64,000 nt of DNA from Curvibacter soli. GTDB taxonomy: Bacteria > Pseudomonadota > Gammaproteobacteria > Burkholderiales > Burkholderiaceae_C. Below, piece after piece: positions 55,206 through 64,000 of the stretch (its first letter is position 1; each line of letters begins with the position of its first letter). The stretch is taken from the NCBI RefSeq assembly GCF_029211125.1, contig NZ_JARGEN010000017.1, positions 1 through 64,000 on the forward strand, given 5' to 3'. A model generated the notes under the pieces. The model saw nothing but the letters and a program-made list of their open reading frames with translations. It was not told the DNA's origin and ran no database searches. A program made the position numbers and the translations under genes.

Positions 55206-55730
55206 ATGAGTCAGACTGAACTTGTCCCCTCCTCCGTGCTCGCCCACACCCTGGCCCCGGCCCAGGGCGGCCAGCGCATCGCCTTCATCGAGGCCCAGTG
55301 GCACGCCGACATCGTGCGGCAGGCGCGCGACGCCTTCCTGGCCGAGATGGACCGCAGCGGCGTGCCCGCCGGGGCCATCGACGTGATCGACGTGCCCGGC
55401 GCGTTCGAGATCCCGCTGCACGCCAAACGCCTGGCCGCCTCGGGCCGCTACGCGGCCATCGTGGCCTGCGCGCTGGTGGTGGACGGCGGCATCTACCGCC
55501 ACGAATTCGTCGCGCAGACCGTGGTGAACGCGCTCATGACGGTGCAGCTCGAAACCGACGTGCCGGTGTTCTCCGCCGTGCTCACGCCGCACCACTTCCA
55601 CGAACACGTGGAGCACCGCAAGTACTTCCACCGCCACTTCGGCATCAAGGGCTCGGAAGTGGCCGAGGCCTGCGTGCGCACGCTGGAGAGCCTGCACCAA
55701 CTGGAGACGGTGCTGGCCAAGGAGAGATGA
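55206..55730 (+). CDS. ribH2: 6,7-dimethyl-8-ribityllumazine synthase, RibH2 type
   Basis: A 174-residue enzyme of the riboflavin pathway. The blocks IAFIEAQWHADIVRQARDAFLAEM, VPGAFEIPLHAKRLA, GRYAAIVACALVVDGGIYRHEFVAQTVVNALMTVQLETDVPVFSAVLTPHHFHEHVEHRKYF match the RibH2 subfamily of Brucella and rhizobia (GIYRHxFVA, LTPHHFHE) rather than the housekeeping RibH. It is the only gene directly under the FMN riboswitch here, with no ribB or ribA partner. The stop codon is within the first unit of a tandem repeat. Confidence 0.93.
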   Translation: MSQTELVPSSVLAHTLAPAQGGQRIAFIEAQWHADIVRQARDAFLAEMDRSGVPAGAIDVIDVPGAFEIPLHAKRLAASGRYAAIVACALVVDGGIYRHEFVAQTVVNALMTVQLETDVPVFSAVLTPHHFHEHVEHRKYFHRHFGIKGSEVAEACVRTLESLHQLETVLAKER

Positions 55731-56018
55731 AACACTCCCCCAGGCTTGCCCACTGCGTGTGGCCGCCAACCCCCTCGCCGGGGGCGATACCGGCGGCCCG
55801 GCAAAGCCGGTTGCGCGGTATCCCTGGCATTGGGCTGCGCCAGTTTCATGCGCTGCGGGTGGCGCGCGAGCGCCATGGATAACTGAGATGGAACACTCCC
55901 CCAGGCTCGCCCACTGCGTGTGGCCGCCAACCCCCTCGCCGGGGGCGATACCGGCGGCCCGGCAAAGCCGGTTGCGCGGTATCCCTGGCATTGGGCTGCG
56001 CCAGTTTCATGCGCTGCG
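55726..56018. repeat. tandem direct repeat, 161-bp period
   Basis: Unit 1 starts at 55726 and unit 2 at 55887. The first about 131 bp of each are nearly identical (gatgaaacactcccccaggcttgcc versus gatggaacactcccccaggctcgcc, then gtgtggccgccaaccccctcgccgggggcgataccggcggcccggcaaagccgg). The unit contains hairpins (ccccctcgccggggg; gataccgg...gcggtatc) typical of terminators. It fills the gap between ribH2 and the DASS transporter; the ribH2 stop codon is in unit 1. Confidence 0.92.
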
Positions 56019-56069
56019 CCGAGCGCGTATGCTGGCCGGGCATTCCAATGCCAAGAACGGGAACCCATC

Positions 56070-57563
56070 ATGCCTTCATCCGCTCCCGGTGCCGCGCCCG
56101 CGGCGCCCGCGCCACTCAAACTGCCCCTCGGCCTGATCGTCGGCGTGCTGGCCATGGCCGGGGTGCTGATGCTGCCGCTGGCCGATGGCCTGCCCGTGGC
56201 GGGCCACCGCATGCTCGCCATCCTGGTGTTCGCCGTGGTGGTGTGGATCACCGAGGCGGTGTCGTACGAGGCCAGCGCGATCATGATCACCTCGCTGATC
56301 GCGTTCCTGATCGGCTCCGCGCCCACCATAGCCGACCCGGGCAAGCTCTACGGCAGCTCCAACGCCATCAATCTCGCGCTCACGGGCTTCGCCAACTCGG
56401 CGCTGGCGCTGGTGGCGGGCGCGCTGTTCATCGCCGCGGCCATGACCCACACGGGGCTGGACCGGCGCATCGCGCTCGTCACGCTGTCGCGGATCGGCAC
56501 CAGCACGCGGCGCATCGTCATCGGCGCCATCGCGGTGACCATCGTGCTCAGCCTCATCGTGCCCAGCGCCACCGCGCGCAGCGCCTGCGTGGTGCCGATC
56601 ATGATGGGCGTGATCGCCGCCTTCGGCGTGGACCGGCGCTCCAACATCGCCGCCGGCATCATGATCGTGGTGGCGCAGGCCACCAGCATCTGGAACGTGG
56701 GCATCCAGACCTCCGCGGCGCAGAACCTGCTGACGGTGGGCTTCATGGACAAGATGCTCGGCGCGCGCGTGTCGTGGATCGACTGGCTGATCGCCGGCGC
56801 GCCCTGGGCCGTCATCATGTCGGCGGTGCTGTACTTCGTGGTGCTGAAGATCCTGCCGCCCGAGGCCGGCGGCGTGGCCGGCAGCAAGGAGGCGGTGGAG
56901 GCGCAACTGCGCGCGCTCGGCCCCATGACCGGCCCGCAGAAGCGGCTGCTGGCCGTCTCATTGCTGCTGCTGGCCGCCTGGGCCACCGAGACCAAGCTGC
57001 ACAGCTTCGACACCACCACCACCACCTACGCCGGACTGGTGCTGCTGATGCTGCCGCGCATCGGCGTGATGACCTGGAAGGACGTGCAGTCGCGCATCCC
57101 CTGGGGCACGGTGATCGTGTTCGGCGTGGGCATCAGCCTGGGCAGCGCGCTCCTGGCCACGCAGGCCGGCCAGTGGCTGGGCAAGCAGGTGGTGGCGCAC
57201 ACCGGCCTGGCCGGCATCGGCACGCTGGGCGTCTTCGCGGTGCTGGCGGCGTTCCTGATCGTCATCCACCTGGGCTTCGCCAGCGCCACGGCATTGACGT
57301 CGGCCCTGCTGCCCATCCTGATCTCGGTGCTGCAGACGCTGCCGGGCGACTTCAACCGCCTGGGCATGACCATGCTGCTGGGCTTCGTGGTGAGCTACGG
57401 CTTCATCCTGCCGGTCAACGCGCCGCAGAACATGGTGTGCCTGGGCACCGACACCTTCAACGCGCGGCAGTTCGCCAAGGTGGGCATCGCGGTCACCGTC
57501 GTGGGCTACCTGCTCATGCTGGCGATGGGCCTGACCTGGTGGCGCTGGCTGGGTTGGATGTAG
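56070..57563 (+). CDS. DASS-family (SLC13) anion symporter
   Basis: A 497-residue membrane carrier with about 12 helices and the two signature regions of the divalent anion:sodium symporter family: SATARSACVVPIMMGVIAAFG and FASATALTSALLPILISVLQ, followed by FILPVNAPQNMVCLGTDTF. Substrates in the family are dicarboxylates, citrate or sulfate; there is no way to choose here. The start was set at MPSSAPGAAPAAPAPLKLP, since earlier in-frame sequence is the tandem repeat. Confidence 0.92.
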   Translation: MPSSAPGAAPAAPAPLKLPLGLIVGVLAMAGVLMLPLADGLPVAGHRMLAILVFAVVVWITEAVSYEASAIMITSLIAFLIGSAPTIADPGKLYGSSNAINLALTGFANSALALVAGALFIAAAMTHTGLDRRIALVTLSRIGTSTRRIVIGAIAVTIVLSLIVPSATARSACVVPIMMGVIAAFGVDRRSNIAAGIMIVVAQATSIWNVGIQTSAAQNLLTVGFMDKMLGARVSWIDWLIAGAPWAVIMSAVLYFVVLKILPPEAGGVAGSKEAVEAQLRALGPMTGPQKRLLAVSLLLLAAWATETKLHSFDTTTTTYAGLVLLMLPRIGVMTWKDVQSRIPWGTVIVFGVGISLGSALLATQAGQWLGKQVVAHTGLAGIGTLGVFAVLAAFLIVIHLGFASATALTSALLPILISVLQTLPGDFNRLGMTMLLGFVVSYGFILPVNAPQNMVCLGTDTFNARQFAKVGIAVTVVGYLLMLAMGLTWWRWLGWM

Positions 57564-57574
57564 CGGGGCGCTCC

Positions 57575-57676
57575 TGTTTATATAGCTGCTTCCGCCCGTA
57601 TCTCTTTGGTTTCAGGTGCATTTCATATTGAAACTGGCGTATCACCGGCGGTAGCAGCTACTTTTTCAATAGCGCC
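57575..57676. repeat. intergenic hairpin repeat, longer variant
   Basis: tatagctgcttccgcccgtatctc...gtgcatttcatattgaaac...gcggtagcagctactttttcaatag is similar to the copy at 34485-34600. It separates two convergent genes (DASS and MFS carriers), a typical terminator position. Confidence 0.65.
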
Positions 57677-58930
57677 TCACCCCGCCAGCGGCGTTGCCGT
57701 GCGCCGCGCCCGCCGCACGTTGAAGGCGCTGGCGATCAGCAGCCCCTGCACCAGCGCCAGCCCCAGCAGCACGCCCATGTACTGGCCGTGGTCCATCATG
57801 CGGCCGAACACCAGCGGTGCCACGGCCTGGCCAATGTCCAGACCCGAATACACCACGCCGTAGACCCGGCCCGTGGCATTCTCGGGCGTGGAGCGCTTCA
57901 CCAGCAGGTCGCGCGACGGCCCCGCGATGCCCGCGGCGAAGCCCATCACGCCGAACAGCACCGGCACCGCCCGCCCCCCGACCGGCGCCAGCGCCAGCGC
58001 CAGCGCAAACACCGCCGCCACGCCCATGCCCATGCCCACGATGCGCTCGCAGCGCGCCGGCTCCGACGCGAGGAAGCCGCCCAGCACCATGCCCGCCGCG
58101 CTGGCCACCATGTAGATGGTCACGCAGGCGGCCACCAACTGCAGGTCCACGCCATGCAATTGCGCCGCGGCCTGCGGCGCGAAGGTCTGCACCACGCTGA
58201 TGATGACGGCGTAGAAAAAGAAGAACACCAGGCACATCCACACCGCCGGGATGCGCAGGAAGGCGAAGCTGCCCTCCGCCGCCGCGTGGCCAGCGTGCGC
58301 GCGGGCCGTGGCGGCCGGTGCCGCTGGCAGCGCCAGCAGGCCGTAGTTGGCCACCAGCAGCGCCAGCACCGCAAACGCCACCAGCGCGCCCGCCACCAGC
58401 GCCATGCGCCACGAATACGCCAGCGCCAGCGGCACCATCATGGCCGGCGCCAGCGCCCAGCCCAGGCTGCCGGCGATGCCGTGCGTGCTGTACGCGTGGC
58501 CCAGGCGCGGCGCACTCACCTTGCGGTTGAGCAGCGTGTAGTCCACCGGGTGGAACACGCCGTTGCCCACGCCCGCCACCACCGCGCAGGCCAGCAGCAT
58601 CCAGTAGTGCGTGCTGGCCGCCCAGCCCAGCGCCGCCAGCCCGAGCAGCGCGATGCCCCCGAACAGCACGGGGCGCGGGCCCAGCCGGTCCACCACGAAG
58701 CCCGAGAACGCCTGCACCGCGCACGAGACCATGAAGAACACCGTAAGTACCAGCCCCAGCTCGGCGTAGCCGACGCCGAACTCCGTCTTGAGGAACGGGA
58801 ACAGCGGCGCGAGCAGCAGTTGGCTGTAGTGGCTCACGAGGTGCGCGATGCCGACGAGGCCGATCACGCCCGCATCCTGGCGCAGCGGCACGGCGCGCTG
58901 GGCGATGGTGGAACTTGCAGTGGTAGTCAT
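57677..58930 (-). CDS. MFS transporter
   Basis: A 417-residue carrier with 12 predicted helices: GVIGLVGIAHLVSHYSQLLLAPLFPFL, the loop motif GFVVDRLGPRPVLFGG, GNGVFHPVDYTLLNRKVSAPRLGHAYSTHGIAGSLGWALAPAM and, in the second half, AGIAGPSRDLLVKRSTPENATGRVYGVVYSGLDIGQAVAPL. It resembles fosmidomycin-resistance-like exporters (Fsr group); substrate unknown. Two in-frame ATGs (58930 and 58939) are possible starts. Confidence 0.9.
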   Translation of the reverse strand: MTTTASSTIAQRAVPLRQDAGVIGLVGIAHLVSHYSQLLLAPLFPFLKTEFGVGYAELGLVLTVFFMVSCAVQAFSGFVVDRLGPRPVLFGGIALLGLAALGWAASTHYWMLLACAVVAGVGNGVFHPVDYTLLNRKVSAPRLGHAYSTHGIAGSLGWALAPAMMVPLALAYSWRMALVAGALVAFAVLALLVANYGLLALPAAPAATARAHAGHAAAEGSFAFLRIPAVWMCLVFFFFYAVIISVVQTFAPQAAAQLHGVDLQLVAACVTIYMVASAAGMVLGGFLASEPARCERIVGMGMGVAAVFALALALAPVGGRAVPVLFGVMGFAAGIAGPSRDLLVKRSTPENATGRVYGVVYSGLDIGQAVAPLVFGRMMDHGQYMGVLLGLALVQGLLIASAFNVRRARRTATPLAG

Positions 58931-58986
58931 GGGTGCCATCGTAGTGGCGCGCGGCGATTGCGGGAATGCGACGGAACGCCATTGAT

Positions 58987-59229
58987 CCTGGAAACGGCAG
59001 TTGAACCAACCGAAAAACTGAAGAAACGCAATATCCATGCGGGTTTCCAAAGAATTCAACCTGGAAACAGCAGTTGACCGCTTCGTATCCCTTGCCAGGC
59101 CGCATGCAATCGAGCGTTGCCGGCTCCGATGGGGTTCGCCTCGTGGGTGAGGGCGCCATGCACCTGCCAGCACCGCGCTCGGGGGGCCATGCGGCGTTGC
59201 TCCTCTTTGCGGGCGGTAGCCCGCCGCGG
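58987..59229. mobile_element. MITE-like element, composite long form, copy E
   Basis: Two left ends occur in tandem. One (CCTGGAAACGGCAGTTG, 58987) is followed by the 50-bp segment shared with 19868-19936. The other (CCTGGAAACAGCAGTTG, 59060) is followed by the long-form body of copy A, through cagcaccgcgctcggggg and ggcggtagcccgccgc. There is no right-hand inverted end: the sequence runs into the 3' end of the AbrB-type gene at 59230, so the element is truncated or the gene end was captured. The hairpin gcgggc-ggta-gcccgc lies at 59208-59223. Confidence 0.75.
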
Positions 59230-60297
59230 CTACGAGCGCCGCAGCCGTGCGGCGATGAAACGCGCGATCAGCGGGCCGGTGAGCATCACGAAGACCAGGC
59301 GCAGGGTCTGCATGGCGATCACGAAGGGCAGGTCCACCTGGCTCGACGCCGCGATGATCGCCACCGAATCGGCGCCGCCCGGGCTGGTGGCCAGGTAGGC
59401 GGTCAGCGGATCGATCCCGGTCCAGGCCACGAGCAGGGCCGCAAACCCGCCGCACAGCGCGATGAGGGCGAAGATCGACGCCAGCACGCGCGGCAATGCG
59501 CGGATCGCCACCGCCAGGATGGGGCGCGTGAAGCGCAGGCCGATGCTCCAGCCGACCGCCGCGTAGGCACCCGCCAGCAGCCAGGGCGGCAGCACCAGCG
59601 GCTGGCCGGCGGCGCCCTGGAACGCCACGCCCAGCAGCAGCGGCCCCAGCAGGGTGCCGGCGGGCAGGCGCAGTCGCCACCCGGCCCAGGCGCCGCCCCA
59701 GGCGATCGCGAGGGTCGCCGCGAGCGCGGCAGGATCGACGGCGGGAAACCAGTCGATGGCCACCATGGGCGCGGCCGCCGTGCCGTGCGCCGACAGGCGC
59801 GCCACCACCGAGGCCACGACCGACACGCAGACCACGCGCAGGTACTGCATGCAGGCCACCAGCCGCACGTCGGCGCCGTAGTCCTCGGACATCAGCACCA
59901 TCGCAGTGGCGGCGCCGGGCGCCGAGCCCCAGATGGCGATGGTGCCCGGCAGCACCTGCCAGCGCGCCAGCAGCCAGCCCAGCCCGTTGGCCACCGTTAC
60001 CACCGCCAGCACGCCGACCACGAACACCGGCCAGTCGCGCCCGATGGTGGTGAACACGGTCGCGGGGATGCTGCGCGCGAGCAGGCAGCCGACGAGGCCC
60101 TGCGCTGCCACGAAGCAGGCATTGGGCAGCCGCAGCGACACGCCCGCCATCATCGCCAGCACGGCGGCCAGCATGGGGCCGAGCATCAGCCCGGCGGGCA
60201 GGCCCAGGTGTTCGAGCACAGCGGCCAGCGCGGCGGACAAAGCCACCAGCAGCGCCCAGTGCGTGAGGTTCTTCTTGCGGGAAAGGTCGGGATTCAT
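59230..60297 (-). CDS. AbrB family putative membrane transporter (ammonia monooxygenase regulator-like)
   Basis: A 355-residue membrane protein of the AbrB duplicated family, sometimes annotated 'putative ammonia monooxygenase', a label with no enzymatic support. It contains paired blocks of hydrophobic helices: LGPMLAAVLAMMAG, IAIWGSAPGAATAMVLMSEDYGADVRLVACMQYLRVVCVSV and LLGPLLLGVAF, AYAAVGWSIGLRFTRPIL, TSPGGADSVAIIAASSQVDLPFVIAMQTLRLVFVMLTGP. A carrier role is inferred. The start is MNPDLSRKKNLTHW. Confidence 0.88.
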   Translation of the reverse strand: MNPDLSRKKNLTHWALLVALSAALAAVLEHLGLPAGLMLGPMLAAVLAMMAGVSLRLPNACFVAAQGLVGCLLARSIPATVFTTIGRDWPVFVVGVLAVVTVANGLGWLLARWQVLPGTIAIWGSAPGAATAMVLMSEDYGADVRLVACMQYLRVVCVSVVASVVARLSAHGTAAAPMVAIDWFPAVDPAALAATLAIAWGGAWAGWRLRLPAGTLLGPLLLGVAFQGAAGQPLVLPPWLLAGAYAAVGWSIGLRFTRPILAVAIRALPRVLASIFALIALCGGFAALLVAWTGIDPLTAYLATSPGGADSVAIIAASSQVDLPFVIAMQTLRLVFVMLTGPLIARFIAARLRRS

Positions 60298-60338
60298 GCG
60301 CGTGGCGGCAGGCGCCGCCGCCGGGCCGGGGAACAAGA

Positions 60339-60367
60339 AAGCCAGCGCGCTCGATGCGCGCTGGCTT
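60339..60367 (-). terminator. strong hairpin downstream of the clpB unit
   Basis: AAGCCAGCGCGC and GCGCGCTGGCTT form a perfect 12-bp stem with a 5-base loop; on the minus strand a tttctt follows. It lies 30 bp after the stop of the 100-residue protein and would end the clpB transcript. Confidence 0.75.
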
Positions 60368-60395
60368 GGTGGCCCATTGTAGGAGCAAGCCGCCG

Positions 60396-60697
60396 TCAGG
60401 GCTGGCCGGGCGGCAGTTCGCGCACCTCCACGTCCGTCGCGTTGGGCGCGGGCCGCAGCGGGCCGCCGCCGCGCCGGACCGTCCAGCGTTCGGCAACGCG
60501 CCAGCCCGCGCGCGGATCGACCCGCACCACCCACGGCGCCATGGGCCGGCCCGTGAGCCGGGCCCACAGCACGCGCAGGCCCCACACGAGCGCGACCACG
60601 CCGAGCGCCGCCAGCAGGCTCAACACGAACACGGTGGCCAGCGCCACGAACAACAGTCGCAGCGCAAAACGCGCCAAGATGCCGGGCAGGCCCGCCA

Positions 60698-60698
<1 letters not shown>
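60396..60698 (-). CDS. small membrane hypothetical protein downstream of clpB
   Basis: A 100-residue protein with one long hydrophobic segment (ARFALRLLFVALATVFVLSLLAALGVVALVWGLRVLWA), then a polar tail VRVDPRAGWRVAERW and a Pro-rich end. I do not recognise the family. Its ATG overlaps the clpB stop (TGATG), so it is translated together with clpB and may be heat-induced. Confidence 0.7.
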
Positions 60699-63292
<2,594 letters not shown>

Positions 63293-63320
63293 GGGGGAAA
63301 TAACCTCCGTATGCCGGGGG

Positions 63321-63348
63321 AGTTGAGGATATTCCCATTCTTTTCAAG
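63321..63348 (-). promoter_or_regulatory. candidate sigma-32 (heat-shock) promoter of clpB
   Basis: On the minus strand CTTGAAA (63342-63348) is followed after 13 bp by CCTCAACT (63321-63328), which resembles the -10 element CCCCATNT at five of seven specified positions. It lies about 30 bp before the clpB start. clpB is a classical sigma-32 gene, but the -10 match is imperfect. Confidence 0.55.
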
Positions 63349-63570
63349 TTGTATTTCGGCTTGCAACCCGCGGCTTGACCCAGCGCAAGGTATGCGGAGG
63401 CTTCGGTTGCGGCTGCTACTCAACTGCACATCGGTACTGCGCAGCCGCGCCGACAGCTCCACGCCGAGGTTTTCCATGCGCCGGAAGGCCGGCGCGGGCT
63501 CCTCGCGCGCCAGCGTGGTGCCGGCGCGCACCGAGGCCACGCGCAGCCGCCCGCGGCCCACCAGGATGTT
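63343..63570 (-). pseudogene. duplicated fragment of the sulP 3' end with internal deletion
   Basis: The 228 bp match 19930-20259, the last part of the SulP-STAS-cNMP gene plus 60 bp beyond it, at about 90 percent identity by eye. An internal 102-bp segment, 34 codons, is missing; the deletion junction lies at the short direct repeat ccagcgtg that bounds the segment in the parent copy. It has no start codon and is a remnant. The rest of the 63293-63643 gap holds the clpB promoter region and the argO-like upstream region. Confidence 0.85.
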
Positions 63571-63643
63571 TGAGGGTGGTTTTTTCAGAGCTGCTCAACG
63601 GGATAAACTGGCCCGAATCGCCGCAAGCCGGCATTCTGTCTGC

Positions 63644-64000
63644 ATGCCGCTGCCGCCGTCATCCTTCCTTTCCGCCTGGAGCGCGGGCTTCGCCGTGTGC
63701 CTGTCGCTGATCGTGGCCATCGGCGCGCAGAACCTCATGGTGCTGCGCCAGGGCCTGCTGCGCCGCCACGTGGGCGCCAGCGTGGCCTTTTGCACCGTGG
63801 CCGACGTGACGCTGGCCCTCTGCGGCGTGGCGGGCGTGGCGCGCGTGCTGGAGGGGCGTGCGGATTGGGCTGCGTGGCTGTCTGCGGCGGGCGGCATGTT
63901 CCTGCTGGGCTATGGGGCGCTGGCGCTGCGGCGCGCATGGCGCGGCGGCAGCGCGGCCATGGCCGATGGCGCGGGGACGGCCCGCCTGCGCACGGTGCTG
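63644..64000 (+). CDS. LysE/ArgO-type amino acid exporter, N-terminal part (cut by window end)
   Basis: The first 119 codons of a LysE-family exporter. The opening helices AWSAGFAVCLSLIVAIGAQNLMVLRQGLLRR carry the family motif GAQNxxVLRQG, followed by VAFCTVADVTLALCGVAGVARVL and GGMFLLGYGALALRRAWRG. The family exports arginine or lysine and related amino acids. No stop codon occurs before the window end. The start is MPLPPSSFLSAW. Confidence 0.85.
   Translation, partial: MPLPPSSFLSAWSAGFAVCLSLIVAIGAQNLMVLRQGLLRRHVGASVAFCTVADVTLALCGVAGVARVLEGRADWAAWLSAAGGMFLLGYGALALRRAWRGGSAAMADGAGTARLRTVL

Noticed and set aside
59230-60297. Ammonia monooxygenase enzyme
   Set aside because: The label is inherited from early annotation of the AbrB family. 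The protein is an all-helical membrane protein without copper-binding motifs.

Overview
The window looks like a core chromosomal segment of a high-GC betaproteobacterium, most likely family Comamonadaceae (Acidovorax/Alicycliphilus-like). This is an inference from protein resemblance, gene order (tetratricopeptide protein-lolB-ispE-tRNA-Gln-prs-rplY-pth; nadK-recN-rapZ against hrcA) and many short intergenic hairpins of the form tagctgCCAGCGCTTG...CAAGCGCTGGaggcc, which I associate with that family. No rRNA, CRISPR array, intact prophage or intact insertion sequence was seen.

Layout. 0-3.4 kb: a C-terminally truncated Y-family polymerase behind a LexA-type box, a histidine phosphatase, PagL and a ferredoxin. 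3.4-9.4 kb (minus): pth, rplY, prs, tRNA-Gln, ispE, lolB and a TPR protein. 9.5-17.8 kb: mutM, a dynamin-like GTPase and mutY on plus, tail-to-tail with rapZ-recN-nadK, which diverge from hrcA. 17.9-19.8 kb: two tRNAs around an integrase relic, then dinB. 20-25.3 kb: a SulP-STAS-cNMP transporter and the molybdenum cofactor genes moaE, moaD, moeA and mobB. 25.4-31.3 kb: thrC, a VapBC-type toxin-antitoxin pair, hom, an AlaA-type transaminase, an Mth938-like protein and a Bcp peroxiredoxin. 31.4-41.1 kb: a diguanylate cyclase coupled to a PhoD phosphatase, dnaG-rpoD, ComFB and a cardiolipin synthase. 41.3-54.8 kb: an HxlR regulator, FKBP, a DUF4212/sodium symporter pair, ppsA with its regulator ppsR, ahpC-ahpF, PPK2, a ThDP enzyme and a nitroreductase. 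55-64 kb: an FMN riboswitch with ribH2, DASS and MFS carriers, an AbrB-type membrane protein, clpB, and the start of a LysE/ArgO exporter cut by the window end.

The strongest candidate for something undescribed is a family of small non-autonomous transposon-like elements. They have inverted ends CCTGGAAACRGCAGTTG and come in a short form of about 115-120 bp and a long form of about 230 bp. Two copies (3431-3663 and 42698-42817) are flanked by perfect 5-bp direct duplications, ATCAT and GTTAT, and a third (22229-22342) by TTCAG. Several copies sit exactly on the stop codon of a neighbouring gene. Alongside them are a second dispersed repeat of about 77 bp, a 161-bp tandem repeat behind ribH2, and a 228-bp partial copy of the sulP 3' end about 43 kb away in front of clpB, where it supplies most of a plausible heat-shock -35 element.

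Functionally the window is dominated by housekeeping: DNA repair (mutM, mutY, recN, dinB), translation (pth, rplY, tRNAs), nucleotide and cofactor synthesis (prs, nadK, ribH2, Moco), amino acid synthesis (hom, thrC, alaA), stress response (hrcA, clpB, ahpCF, bcp) and carbon control (ppsA/ppsR).
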